NCBI GenBank assembly: GCA_949286165.1
Contig: CASDZK010000059.1
Location: 1 to 57,393 of the forward strand
DNA: 57,393 bases
From: an uncultured Alistipes sp.
GTDB taxonomy: Bacteria; Bacteroidota; Bacteroidia; Bacteroidales; Rikenellaceae
Reading direction: 5' to 3'
A program made the translations under genes and the position numbers. Under the pieces are notes generated by a model. The model searched no databases. It had not been told where the DNA came from and saw only the letters and a list, made by a program, of their open reading frames with translations. The first letter of the stretch is position 1, and each line of letters begins with the position of its first letter. Positions 35,452-44,880 of this stretch are shown here, piece after piece.

Positions 35452-37125
35452 ATGAACTGCAAAACATTTTTTTTGGCAATGGCCGTTTGCGCTTTTACCG
35501 CGACGGATCTGAATGCGCAAATTACGGAACGTCCGCGTCCGGCCGAATGGGACGGTCTGGTGCGCGGGGGGCGTTTCATCGATCGTTTTCTGCCGATGCC
35601 CAAAGAAAAATCGAGTGACCGGACATGGGGAGGAAACAACGTGTTGCCGCGTTATGTGGACAACGGTATCGAAGATAGCGAACGTTCGTATTGGGGTGGA
35701 AATATTCTGAAAGGGGACGACGGTCTGTATCACTTTTTCGTTTGCGGATGGCCGGAAAACTCTCCCAAAGGACATCATACATGGCCCGAATCTACCGTAT
35801 ATCACGCTGTTTGCAAAAATTCCGTCGGTCCGTTCGCGATTCGCGACACGATCGGTCCGGGGCATAACCCCGAAGCGTTTCGGGCGAAGAACGGACAATA
35901 TGTCGTTTATGTCATCGACGGGTATTATCTGGCAGACGGGATAAACGGTCCGTGGAGTTACCGCAAGTTCGATTTCGATCCGCGCGACCGCCGTATTATC
36001 GAAGGGTTGTCGAACCTCACGTTCGCACGCCGGGAAGACAGTTCTCTGCTGATGGTTTGCCGCGGCGGAGGCGTTTGGATCAGCCGGACGGGCCTGTCCG
36101 TTTATAACCAGATCAGCGACCGGCGCATTTATCCGGACGTGGAAGGGGCGTTCGAGGATCCGGTCGTATGGCGCGACCATGTGCAATACCATTTAATTGT
36201 CAATGACTGGTTCGGACGTATCGCCTATTACCTCCGTTCGAAAGACGGGGTAAACTGGGTAACCGATCCGGGAGAGGCTTATTTACCGGGCGTCGTGTCG
36301 GTGCATGAAGACGGAAAGATGGAAAACTGGTTCAAATACGAACGGCCTAAGGTATTTCAGGATGAATACGGGCGTGCCGTGCAGATGAATTTTGCGGTTA
36401 TCGATACCTTGAAAGACGAAGACCGTCCGAACGACCGGCACAGTTCCAAAAATATCGGTATACCGCTGAATCCCGGGTTATTAATGACCCTGCTCGATAC
36501 CGAACCCATCGATTCCCGGACCGAGACGATCCGGATCAAGATCGCCGGAGAAAAGAATTTCAATCCGGCGAAAGAGCTCGATATCGCCTCCCTGCGTTTC
36601 GGGGCTTCGAGCGAAGTGAATTTCGGAAGAGGATGCCGGGCGGTCGCTACGGAACGGGACGGGGCGGATTTGATTGTCACGTTCGATGCCGCCGGCAACG
36701 GAATCACGCCGGAGGAGTTCGCGCCGAAGTTGATCGGCCAGACGAAAAAAGGAAAAATGGTGTACGGATACGTCCGGTTGCCCTGGATAGACTACAATCC
36801 CCCGATTTTATCGGCGAGAAAGCCGGTATTCGAGACCTCGGACCGGAAAACGGCATTGTCCGTGACGGTGGAAAATTTCGGACAGAAGGCTTCCGACGAT
36901 ACGGCTGTATTGGATATCGTATGCCTTTGCGAAGGGAAACGGATACCGGTTACGAACACTACCGTTCCGGCTTTGCAGCCGTATGGAAAAACGGTGGTGG
37001 AGGCGCCGTCGGCAATTCGCTTCGAAGCGGGAAAAGAATACGATTTCGTTTTGACTTTGACGGCCGGGAAAGAAAAATCGACATTCGCTTTCCGAACCGT
37101 ACCGGTGTCTTCCTCCGAACGGTAA
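35452..37125 (+). CDS. Exported five-bladed-propeller glycosidase-like protein (GH43/GH32-like fold)
   Basis: A 557-residue protein with a signal peptide (MNCKTFFLAMAVCAFTATDLNAQ). The central ~300 residues have propeller motifs of the GH43/GH117/GH130-type superfamily: 'YWGGNILKGDDGLYHFFVCGWPEN', 'GPGHNPEAFRAKNGQYVVYV', 'GAFEDPVVWRDHVQYHLIVND' (EDP, likely acidic catalytic/metal site) and 'FKYERPKVFQDEYGRAVQ'. The last ~100 residues form an Ig/CARDB-like domain ('KTALSVTVENFGQKASDDTAVLDIV'). Hydrolysis of a glycan outside the inner membrane is likely; the family and linkage cannot be named. It is divergent from the two-component genes and ends in a terminator before the efflux operon. Confidence 0.65.
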   Translation: MNCKTFFLAMAVCAFTATDLNAQITERPRPAEWDGLVRGGRFIDRFLPMPKEKSSDRTWGGNNVLPRYVDNGIEDSERSYWGGNILKGDDGLYHFFVCGWPENSPKGHHTWPESTVYHAVCKNSVGPFAIRDTIGPGHNPEAFRAKNGQYVVYVIDGYYLADGINGPWSYRKFDFDPRDRRIIEGLSNLTFARREDSSLLMVCRGGGVWISRTGLSVYNQISDRRIYPDVEGAFEDPVVWRDHVQYHLIVNDWFGRIAYYLRSKDGVNWVTDPGEAYLPGVVSVHEDGKMENWFKYERPKVFQDEYGRAVQMNFAVIDTLKDEDRPNDRHSSKNIGIPLNPGLLMTLLDTEPIDSRTETIRIKIAGEKNFNPAKELDIASLRFGASSEVNFGRGCRAVATERDGADLIVTFDAAGNGITPEEFAPKLIGQTKKGKMVYGYVRLPWIDYNPPILSARKPVFETSDRKTALSVTVENFGQKASDDTAVLDIVCLCEGKRIPVTNTTVPALQPYGKTVVEAPSAIRFEAGKEYDFVLTLTAGKEKSTFAFRTVPVSSSER

Positions 37126-37153
37126 TATCCGAAAGAGAAGGTGTTGTTTGAAA

Positions 37154-37188
37154 GGGCTGCCCGAAAAGCGAACGGGCGGCCTTGTTTC
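37154..37188 (+). terminator. Terminator after the propeller glycosidase-like gene
   Basis: A stem GGCTGCCCG (37155-37163) with CGGGCGGCC (37173-37181, one G-U pair), a 9-base loop, followed by TTGTTT. It isolates the gene from the efflux operon downstream. Confidence 0.8.
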
Positions 37189-37274
37189 GTATAGTTTGTA
37201 AGGCGGTTTGAAAAAAGGGGCATCGATCAGGTTTCTTTTCAAAGATGAATGCTTTTTGAATGGTTTCTTCCCGA

Positions 37275-37313
37275 TGTCTATTTTTTTGACAGCCAGTGTC
37301 TATTTTTTTGACA
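37275..37313 (+). promoter_or_regulatory. Tandem enhancer (UAS) palindromes for the sigma-54 activator
   Basis: TGTCTATTTTTTTGACA occurs twice without change, at 37275-37291 and 37297-37313. Each is a TGTC-N9-GACA dyad and they are 22 bp apart, two helical turns, so bound dimers would face the same side. They lie about 112 and 90 bases before the predicted start of the efflux operon, the usual place for an NtrC-type activator. I infer the regulator at 33959-35305 binds here. Confidence 0.75.
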
Positions 37314-37368
37314 TTTGCCGAATGGTTGGTAAATTATATCCTATTGATATATAATACATTATCTTCGA

Positions 37369-37384
37369 TGGCTTGATTTTGGCA
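37369..37384 (+). promoter_or_regulatory. Sigma-54 -24/-12 promoter of the TolC/HlyD/FtsX operon
   Basis: TGGCTTGATTTTGGCA keeps the two invariant elements at the exact spacing: GG at 37370-37371, 10 bases, GC at 37382-37383. Predicted transcription start near 37395, 16 bases before the ATG at 37411. A TGGCACG at 37380-37386 is a better -24 by sequence but has no GC at the right distance. Confidence 0.65.
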
Positions 37385-37410
37385 CGTTGTTTCGGCAAAT
37401 GCAATACACG

Positions 37411-38763
37411 ATGATCGGAAAAATCAATATTTTATTTTGTATCGTACTCGTTCTTTGCCGTCCCTGGGTGGCGGAAGCGCAGGTGTGGAGCATGGAGGAT
37501 TGCATGCGTTATGCCGTAGAGCATTCTCCGCAAAAGAACATTCAGGATATCCAGAACGCCAATGCCGCTTTGTCCCAACGTGATGCCGTGCTCGCTTTTT
37601 TGCCTTCCGTGAACGCAAGTGTAGGGGCCAGCACGAATTTCGGCCGTTCCATTAATCCGGAAACCAATATTTATACGACAGTGGCCAATTTCAACAACAG
37701 CTATTCCGTTTCCGGTTCCATGTCCGTTTTCAACGGCTTTTCTACGGTAAACAATTTGAAGATGGCCCGTATTTCCCGATTGATGGGGTACGAACAGGCG
37801 GAACAGATTCGGGACGCCATTCTGTTGCAAACCATGCAGGCCTATTTCAACGTGATTTATTATGTACGGATACTTTCGTTGGCCGAAGAACAACTGGAAC
37901 AGGACCGGCGCAGCCTTCATCAGGCGAAAGTGCAGGAGGAACTGGGATTGAAAGGGCATGCCGACGTCATGCAGGCCGAAGCGCAGCAGGCAAGCGGAGA
38001 CCTGCGCCGCCAGCGGGCCGAAAATCAGCTGCGGACAGCGTTGCTTACTTTGAAGCAGGCTATGTATTACCCGTTGGAAGATTCCTTACAGATCGATACT
38101 TCCTTCACGCGCTGGTCCGTCGATTTGTCTTCCCGAAAGGAGGCGCTCGAATCCGTCAAGGAAACGGCTTTTTCCTTTTTGCCCGAAGTGAAAATATCCG
38201 AGTACAACATTCGCACCGCTTTGCTGAGCTTGCGGACAGCCCGCGGCGACCTGTTCCCGTCCCTATCCGTATCGGGCGGATATTCCACCGGATATTCCAC
38301 AGGGATCGGGGACAACCGGGGATACAATACGGCGGCTTTTCCCGAACAGTTCCGGAATCGGGCCGGGCAGTATGTGTCGCTCGGCATGTCCGTCCCTATT
38401 TTCAACCGTTTGTCCGGATACAGCCGCATCCGGCGCAGTAAAAATGACCTGAATATCGCCCGCATGCGTCATGAACAGACTTTGCGGGAACTCGAGGGAG
38501 AGATAGAGAATGCTGTGCAGGATATGGAAGGAGCCATCAAAGAATATATTCAGGCGGAAAAACAGGTCGGTGCTGAGGAAATCGCCTATTCCGCCAATGA
38601 AAGGCGGTATGCGGAAGGCTTGATCAGTATTTTGGATTTGCAAACCAGTTCCAACCGCCTTCTGGAGGCCAAAACCGAACGGTTGAACACTTTGTTCCAA
38701 TACCTGCTCAAGCGAAAAATCGTCAATTATTATAAAGGAATATCCTACCTCGATAACGAATAA
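37411..38763 (+). CDS. TolC-family outer membrane efflux protein
   Basis: A 450-residue outer membrane factor with a signal peptide (MIGKINILFCIVLVLCRPWVAEAQ). Two repeated OEP halves follow: 'WSMEDCMRYAVEHSPQKNIQDIQNA' and 'SFLPEVKISEYNIRTALLSLRTARGDLFPSLSV'. Long coiled-coil helices form the periplasmic tunnel, ending 'YAEGLISILDLQTSSNRLLEAKTERL'. It would form the exit channel for the adaptor and FtsX/ATPase genes behind it. ATG 37411 is chosen to fit the signal peptide and the promoter; ATG 37399 and TTG 37387 are in frame upstream. The next gene starts 17 bases later. Confidence 0.93.
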   Translation: MIGKINILFCIVLVLCRPWVAEAQVWSMEDCMRYAVEHSPQKNIQDIQNANAALSQRDAVLAFLPSVNASVGASTNFGRSINPETNIYTTVANFNNSYSVSGSMSVFNGFSTVNNLKMARISRLMGYEQAEQIRDAILLQTMQAYFNVIYYVRILSLAEEQLEQDRRSLHQAKVQEELGLKGHADVMQAEAQQASGDLRRQRAENQLRTALLTLKQAMYYPLEDSLQIDTSFTRWSVDLSSRKEALESVKETAFSFLPEVKISEYNIRTALLSLRTARGDLFPSLSVSGGYSTGYSTGIGDNRGYNTAAFPEQFRNRAGQYVSLGMSVPIFNRLSGYSRIRRSKNDLNIARMRHEQTLRELEGEIENAVQDMEGAIKEYIQAEKQVGAEEIAYSANERRYAEGLISILDLQTSSNRLLEAKTERLNTLFQYLLKRKIVNYYKGISYLDNE

Positions 38764-38779
38764 TAACCCATTATTACCG

Positions 38780-40057
38780 ATGATGACTATGGAAATTATG
38801 GACAACATGGATCGGAAAATCGAACGGAAAAAAGGTCTTCGTAAAAAACATATCCCCTATGTATTGGGAGGCGGGTTTGTCGTGGCCGTCGTTTGCTGGC
38901 TGCTTTTCGGCGACCATCGTTCCACGCTGAAAGTGGATGCCTCTACGCTGACCGTCGTTACGGTCGGGAAGGATCTGTTTAACGATTATGTCAGCATCAA
39001 CGGACAGGTATCGCCCATAACTTCGATGCAGATCAGTGTACTGGAAGGCGGAGTAGTGGAAGAAATCGTGGCGGAGGAGGGGGCTTTGCTCCGTCGGGGC
39101 GACCCGATCATCCGCTTGCAGAACGCCCAGTTGAATCTGCAAATTATGGATAGTGAAGCTTCGTTGGCCGAGAAAGAAAATTTTTTGCGGAACACGCTGG
39201 TCCAGATGGAACAGCAAAAATTGACGTTGCAACAGGATATGTTGCAGCTCGATCTGGACGAGGCCCGCAAAAAACGCCATTATTTGCAAAATGAACGGCT
39301 TTATCGGGAAAAATTGATCGCCAAAGAGGATTATCTGCAATCGAAAGAGGAGTACGAACTGAGCGTAAAAAAACGAGAGTTGGTTATGGAACGGCAAAAA
39401 CAGGATTCCATTTACCGTTCCATTCAAATCGAGAATCTGGAAGAGAGCCTGAACAACATGCGCAGGAATATCATGCTGGTCCGCCAGCGGGTAGAGAATC
39501 TGCTCGTCAAGTCTCCCATCGACGGGCAGTTGGGTTCCTTGGATGTTTCCCTGGGGCAGTCCGTGGGGCAGGGGGCCGCTATCGGACAGATCAACGACTT
39601 GTCCGACTACAAAATCGAGACATCGATCGACGAACATTATATCGATCGGGTCCGTACGGGGTTGGACGCTTCTTTCGAACGGGGCGGGAACCGGTACGAT
39701 TTGCGGATTCGGAAAGTGTATCCCGACGTAAAGGGCGGACAATTCAAGGCGGATCTGACCTTTGTCGGCCAGCGGCCCGACAACATCCGTTCGGGGCAGA
39801 CGTATCACATCAATCTGGAATTGGGAATGCCGACCGAAGCCGTACTCGTTCCCCGCGGTGCCTTTTTCTATGCTACCGGCGGGTCGTGGATTTACGTGGT
39901 ATCCGCGGACGGAACTTCCGCCGTTAAGCGTCCGATCCGGATCGGACGTCAAAACCCGCAATATTACGAGGTAATCGAAGGACTGGAACCCGGCGAGAAG
40001 GTCATCGTTTCGGGATACGAAACTTTCCATGAAAGCGAAATACTGGTGTTGAAATGA
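38780..40057 (+). CDS. HlyD/MacA-type periplasmic adaptor
   Basis: A 425-residue membrane fusion protein. It has a basic N-terminus and one membrane helix ('HIPYVLGGGFVVAVVCWLLFG'), a split lipoyl-like domain ('SINGQVSPITSMQISVLEGGVVEEIVAEEGALLRRGDPI' and 'RVENLLVKSPIDGQLGSLDVSLGQSVGQG'), a long coiled-coil hairpin (~130-220), and a beta-barrel/MPD end ('IEGLEPGEKVIVSGYETF'). It bridges the inner-membrane transporter and TolC. It overlaps the first permease by 4 bases (ATGA). Confidence 0.93.
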   Translation: MMTMEIMDNMDRKIERKKGLRKKHIPYVLGGGFVVAVVCWLLFGDHRSTLKVDASTLTVVTVGKDLFNDYVSINGQVSPITSMQISVLEGGVVEEIVAEEGALLRRGDPIIRLQNAQLNLQIMDSEASLAEKENFLRNTLVQMEQQKLTLQQDMLQLDLDEARKKRHYLQNERLYREKLIAKEDYLQSKEEYELSVKKRELVMERQKQDSIYRSIQIENLEESLNNMRRNIMLVRQRVENLLVKSPIDGQLGSLDVSLGQSVGQGAAIGQINDLSDYKIETSIDEHYIDRVRTGLDASFERGGNRYDLRIRKVYPDVKGGQFKADLTFVGQRPDNIRSGQTYHINLELGMPTEAVLVPRGAFFYATGGSWIYVVSADGTSAVKRPIRIGRQNPQYYEVIEGLEPGEKVIVSGYETFHESEILVLK

Positions 40058-42486
40058 TCATTTTACAGGATATGATGTTTTTTAAGCTGTTCAGCCAGTC
40101 TTGGCGCATGATTCGAAGTTACAAGCTGTATTCCGCGGTCAATGTGTTGGGATTGTCTTTTTCGCTGCTCTGCGTCATCGTGCTTTCCAAATATATCTGG
40201 CGCGAGTGCAATACGGACGCTTTCCATCCGGAAATCGACCGACTCTATTTCACGGCGGCCCGCGGCGAGCGCGACCGGGTCGAATATCTTCAGTTTTTCG
40301 AGGATCGCAATCATTGCATCGACATCGATATCAATGCCGTTCCCGAAGTGGAGCGATTTACGCAATTGATCGGAATGAATGAGGACGTGACGGTAGGGGA
40401 GCGAAAAGTCAAGGTAGATCTGATCGTGACCGATTCCAACTATTTCCGGATTTTCGGGTTTCCGCTTTCGGTCGGCGATCCGGCTGCCGTGCTGGCGTCT
40501 CCCGATCGGGTAGTCGTTTCCGAACCGTTTGCCCGCAAACTGTTCGGCGATGAAAATCCGCTGGGCAAATCCTTGCGGGTATTCGACAAGGAATATACGG
40601 TCGGGGGCATTACGGAGAAAGTGCCGTACAATACCTCTTTCGAGGCGGATTTGTTGGTACCGGTCCATTCGCGGGAAGAGTGGATGTATATGTCTGTCGG
40701 CGTTTTTCGGCTTTATCCCGGCAGCGATGTCGAGGCGTTGAACGACCGGATCGGCATCCCGTTGAAACTTTCTCCCTACGATGATTACGGAACGATTTTT
40801 CAGTTCCGTCCGTTCAAAGGATATTATCTGAACGGGGTTCGCAGTTACGGCGAGATGATTAAGCAGGGCAAGCCGTTCAATCTTTATCTGTTGGGAGCCA
40901 TTGCTTCGATTATTCTGTTGATCGGCGTTTTCAATTTCGTCAATATTTACACCATAACCCTGTTGCGCCGTGGAAAAGAACTGGGCGTGAAAAAGGTATT
41001 CGGCGTAAAGGGGAGCACCATGGTCGCACAATTTCTGGCGGAGAATCTGATATTGGTTTTCGGCGCTGTCGTTTCCGCATTGTTCCTGTTTTTTCTGTTG
41101 CGCGGTTATATCGGCGAGAAGCTGGATATCGATATGGTCTGGAATCCGGAATTCGATATTCCCTTGATTTCGGGGATCGTGTTTTTATTGCCTTTTTGCA
41201 CGTCATTTTATCCTTTTTTGAAATATCGCTACACCCCGGTCGTTTCTTTGCAGCATCTTCGCGGATCGGGACGATATGCGGGGCGGTCGGCGTTTCTCGT
41301 GGCGCAGTATGTCATGACGATCGCCGTCGTCATCATTTCCCTGGTTTTTATGCGGCAATTGCATTTTATGCTGGATGCCGATCTGGGATTCGAGAAAGAC
41401 CATATCGTAAAAGCCGTTTTTTTAAAACGCCCTTCTTACACACGGATTTACCGTACGGACGAAGAGTGGCAGAAGCATATTGACGATTTGAATTATCGGA
41501 ATGCCTTGCTTGCCAGCGAATTGAGCCGTAATCCGTATGTCATTACCTGGTCCTGTTCCGACTCTCCCAATTTGTTGCATGTTTCTGAAAATCAGACGAT
41601 GCGCTCGAAAGAAAGCGGAAACGAGATAAAATTTGCCATACTGGAATGCGACGACGCTACGTTCGGCATGTACGGGTTTCGACTGAAAGAGGGGCGCATG
41701 TTTAATGATTCGTTGGATCATTTTACGTCCAATACTTTGATTGTCAATGAAACGGCGCGGCGAATGTTGGGAATAGAAAAGATGGGGGCCGTTTTGGAAT
41801 CGTCCCATCCGCTGTGGTGGTCTCACGGCAAGGCCGATCCTAAAACCTATACGGTGGTCGGTGTTATCGAAGATTTCCGTTTCGCGCACCTCGCCCGTTC
41901 CGTCGATCCGGTATTGTTGAATTACGGCGGGGACCGCGGTTATCTGGAAGACCGGGAAATATCCGTGAAAATTGTGCCGGGAAAAGAGGCCGAAGCCCTG
42001 GAAATGCTGGAAGAGCTCTACCGCAGGATCAACGACGGAGGAGAATTCGCCTATTCCTTCGTCAGCGACGAAATAGAAGCTGCTTACCGGGAGGACCGGA
42101 GAGTGACGCGGGTGTACGGTTTGTTTGCCGTTATCGCCGTGCTGATCTCTTCCATGGGACTTTTCAGCCTGTCCGTTTACGACGTGCAGCAGCGTTACCG
42201 CGAAATAGCCATCCGAAAAGTGAACGGAGCTACGGTGGCGGAAGTCGTGCGTCTTTTGTCCCTGCGTTATTACCGGTTGTTGGCTTTGGCTTATGCGATA
42301 GCCGTTCCGCTCGCCGTTTGGGCGGCTTCGGATTATTTGGCCGGGTTTGCCGTCCGGGCTCCGTTGTCCTGGTGGATTTTCGGGGCGGCGGCATTGATTA
42401 CCGCCTTGGTCTCTTTGGTTACGTTATGGGGGCAAACGTGGCGTGCGGCTACCGAGAATCCGGCGAAAGCCATGAAAACGGAGTAA
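40054..42486 (+). CDS. ABC transporter permease, MacB/FtsX family (copy 1)
   Basis: An 810-residue protein with the double-FtsX layout common in Bacteroidota. There is a first membrane helix after 'SWRMIRSYKLYSAVNVLGLSFSLLCVIVL', a MacB-like periplasmic domain (~60-280), three helices, a second helix-periplasmic domain-three-helix unit, and the conserved end 'VYDVQQRYREIAIRKVNGATVAEVVRLL'. It would use force from the ATPase gene at 44881 to act on periplasmic substrates. Start at 40054 overlaps the adaptor stop; an internal ATG at 40072 (MFFKLFSQSW) is also plausible. It is followed by a homologous second copy. Confidence 0.92.
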   Translation: MIILQDMMFFKLFSQSWRMIRSYKLYSAVNVLGLSFSLLCVIVLSKYIWRECNTDAFHPEIDRLYFTAARGERDRVEYLQFFEDRNHCIDIDINAVPEVERFTQLIGMNEDVTVGERKVKVDLIVTDSNYFRIFGFPLSVGDPAAVLASPDRVVVSEPFARKLFGDENPLGKSLRVFDKEYTVGGITEKVPYNTSFEADLLVPVHSREEWMYMSVGVFRLYPGSDVEALNDRIGIPLKLSPYDDYGTIFQFRPFKGYYLNGVRSYGEMIKQGKPFNLYLLGAIASIILLIGVFNFVNIYTITLLRRGKELGVKKVFGVKGSTMVAQFLAENLILVFGAVVSALFLFFLLRGYIGEKLDIDMVWNPEFDIPLISGIVFLLPFCTSFYPFLKYRYTPVVSLQHLRGSGRYAGRSAFLVAQYVMTIAVVIISLVFMRQLHFMLDADLGFEKDHIVKAVFLKRPSYTRIYRTDEEWQKHIDDLNYRNALLASELSRNPYVITWSCSDSPNLLHVSENQTMRSKESGNEIKFAILECDDATFGMYGFRLKEGRMFNDSLDHFTSNTLIVNETARRMLGIEKMGAVLESSHPLWWSHGKADPKTYTVVGVIEDFRFAHLARSVDPVLLNYGGDRGYLEDREISVKIVPGKEAEALEMLEELYRRINDGGEFAYSFVSDEIEAAYREDRRVTRVYGLFAVIAVLISSMGLFSLSVYDVQQRYREIAIRKVNGATVAEVVRLLSLRYYRLLALAYAIAVPLAVWAASDYLAGFAVRAPLSWWIFGAAALITALVSLVTLWGQTWRAATENPAKAMKTE

Positions 42487-42515
42487 TAAATTAATTGAAT
42501 CAATAATCGATAGAA

Positions 42516-44855
42516 ATGAAAATAGGAAAAATAATCGTCCAATCTTTCCGGATGCTGTGCGTTTACCGGTCATATACATCGATCAACGTGTGCGGACTGG
42601 CTTTGGGGCTGGCTTGCGTTATGGCGTTGTCGCAGTACGTTTATCGGGAATGCACGACCGATCGGGGACATCGTCTGCCCGTTGCCTGTGTGGTGGAAAC
42701 AGAGCGGAACGGCGGGTTAGCGAAGATCGGCAGCCTGTCCGCCACCCGAACGGCCGATCTGGCTTTTATCCAGGAGAAAACGGAGAACGTGATGTATGTG
42801 GAAGGGATGGGAATTACGGCGAACGGAAAGGATTTATATGCCGATCTGATCGTCAGCGATTCCAACTTTTACAAGGTTTTCGACTTCCCTTTTCTGGCGG
42901 GAGATCCCCGGCAGGCATTGCGAAATCCTGCGGATGCCATTGTTTCGGCCGAATTCGCGGAAAAGGTGTTCGGGAAAGAGAATCCCGTAGGCAAGCGCAT
43001 CCGCCTTTTGAAAAACAAGGAAGTGACGGTAACGGGTGTGGTGGATCTTCAGGCGGCGAATACGGCCTGGCGATTCGATATGCAGGTCGCTCAGGGATTG
43101 ACCCGGTTTTGGGGCAGGATGGGGGCGGATTTTTATGCCGTGACCGATCCTGCCATGCTCGCCGTTTTCAATGCCGAATCGCAGTTCGAGAAATTCGATT
43201 GGGGAGAATACCGTTACGAATTGCATCCGTTCGCCGATACGTATTGGGACCGGGGAATCGGGAAAACGATTTGCAATTTCCGGAGCGGCAACCGGACGAA
43301 CGTTTATGTATTGGGTATCGTAGCGTTGTTGATTTTGTTGGTTTCCCTGTTCAACTATGCGAACGTTTATAGGGTCGTTTTACAGAAACGAAGCCGTGAA
43401 ATCGGTGTGAAACGGGTTTTCGGAGCCGGCGACGGTACGATGTTGTTTCAGTTTTTCATGGAAAATATCTGGGTAACGACGGCGGCGATGGCTTTGGGCT
43501 GGGGATTGATCGTCCTCTGTGCCGATTTTTTCCGAACCGGTCTGGGAATGGACATTACGGGAGAGTTCCGTTTTAATATGCTGCTGACCTTCCTGTTATG
43601 GATAGGTCTTCCGGCATTGCTTACTCTGTATCCGTACGGACGTTACGTGCGCAGGATGCCAGTACGTACGGTTCGTTTCCGTACCTGCGGAAACGGGCGC
43701 GCTCTGCTTTCGAAATACCTCTTTCTGGTCATGCAATATACAATAACGATTTTCGTCATTATTCTTTCGCTTGGCTTCATGAAACAGTTGCGCCACATGC
43801 TCCGGGCCGATTTGGGGTATCGGCCGGAACGAATCGTCAATGTATCTACGATCGGTTATTCGGAGTGGCTCGCGTTATCGACCGAAGAACAGATCGACAT
43901 GTTCCGGAATGAAACGTCCATAGCCGACCGGTTGGACCGGATTCCCGGCATAGAGGCATTTTGTTACGGAGACCCTCCTAACCGGTGGTCTTCGACATGG
44001 ACGGATACCTATGCCTTTCAGGGAAAGAAATATACGCTGGTATGCGGGTACGCTCCGAAAGGATATTTCGACGTTTACGGTATTCCCGTGCGCATGCAGC
44101 TTCCGCAGGCCGATTCGTTGCAGGCTTCGGACGGTTACTGTTATTTGAACGAATCCGCTTGGCGTCTGCTGGGGCAGGCCGATTTGGACAGCCTGGTGTT
44201 GGAGGCTGAAGACCAAACGTACCGCGTGCTCGGAGTGGTAGGCGATTACTATTTCGATCATCTTTCCAAACAGGCCAGTCCTATGATATTCTGGGCGGAA
44301 ATGGGAAACGGCGATTTGAGGGAAGGAATTCATGTCCGTTTCCGGGAGGATAACCGCGAAGCCGTTTTGAAAGCGTTGAAAGAGATACATGCCGAATATT
44401 TCCCCGGGAAAATATTCGAATATGCATTTTTGCAGGACGAGGTGGCCGAAATGTATCGGGAGGACCGGAGAATAGCCGTTATCTACGGTTGTTTCGCGCT
44501 GATCGCCGTATTCATTTCGTCGTTGGGATTGTTCAGCCTTTCGTTGTTCGACGTGCAACAGCGTTATCGCGAAATAGCCATCCGTAAAGTTAATGGAGCG
44601 TCAATAGGGGAGCTGATGAGGTTGTTGACAGGACGTTATTATCTGTTGTTGGCTGCGGCTTTCGTACTTGCCGCCCCGTCGGCGGCTTATGCCCTGACCG
44701 TTTATTTGCAGGGCTTTGCCGTTAAAACGCCGCTGTCGTGGTGGATATTCGCGGTTGCAGGAGGCTTGACGGCCCTGGTGTCTCTGCTGACGCTGTGGTG
44801 GCATATGTGGCATGCAGCTACCGAAAATCCGGCCCAAGCCATAAAATTTGAATAA
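42516..44855 (+). CDS. ABC transporter permease, MacB/FtsX family (copy 2)
   Basis: A 779-residue paralogue of the preceding gene with the same layout and long shared stretches, e.g. 'IVSDSNFYKVFDFPFLAGDP' against 'IVTDSNYFRIFGFPLSVGDP', and the C-terminal 'LFDVQQRYREIAIRKVNGASIGELMRLL'. The two probably form a heterodimer with the single ATPase; the periplasmic domains differ most, which would let them recognise different substrate parts. It starts 29 bases after copy 1 and ends 25 bases before the ATPase gene. Confidence 0.92.
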   Translation: MKIGKIIVQSFRMLCVYRSYTSINVCGLALGLACVMALSQYVYRECTTDRGHRLPVACVVETERNGGLAKIGSLSATRTADLAFIQEKTENVMYVEGMGITANGKDLYADLIVSDSNFYKVFDFPFLAGDPRQALRNPADAIVSAEFAEKVFGKENPVGKRIRLLKNKEVTVTGVVDLQAANTAWRFDMQVAQGLTRFWGRMGADFYAVTDPAMLAVFNAESQFEKFDWGEYRYELHPFADTYWDRGIGKTICNFRSGNRTNVYVLGIVALLILLVSLFNYANVYRVVLQKRSREIGVKRVFGAGDGTMLFQFFMENIWVTTAAMALGWGLIVLCADFFRTGLGMDITGEFRFNMLLTFLLWIGLPALLTLYPYGRYVRRMPVRTVRFRTCGNGRALLSKYLFLVMQYTITIFVIILSLGFMKQLRHMLRADLGYRPERIVNVSTIGYSEWLALSTEEQIDMFRNETSIADRLDRIPGIEAFCYGDPPNRWSSTWTDTYAFQGKKYTLVCGYAPKGYFDVYGIPVRMQLPQADSLQASDGYCYLNESAWRLLGQADLDSLVLEAEDQTYRVLGVVGDYYFDHLSKQASPMIFWAEMGNGDLREGIHVRFREDNREAVLKALKEIHAEYFPGKIFEYAFLQDEVAEMYREDRRIAVIYGCFALIAVFISSLGLFSLSLFDVQQRYREIAIRKVNGASIGELMRLLTGRYYLLLAAAFVLAAPSAAYALTVYLQGFAVKTPLSWWIFAVAGGLTALVSLLTLWWHMWHAATENPAQAIKFE

Positions 44856-44880
44856 AAACGATTATTAAAACCATACAGTT

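Noticed and set aside
37380..37395. Alternative sigma-54 promoter starting TGGCACG at 37380
   Set aside because: The -24 half is excellent, but no GC falls 10 bases after GG, and the start would be only ~5 bases before the ATG at 37411. The promoter at 37369-37384 fits better.
38774..40030. 418-codon minus-strand frame inside the adaptor gene
   Set aside because: Antisense to a clear HlyD-type adaptor in an operon; no motif.
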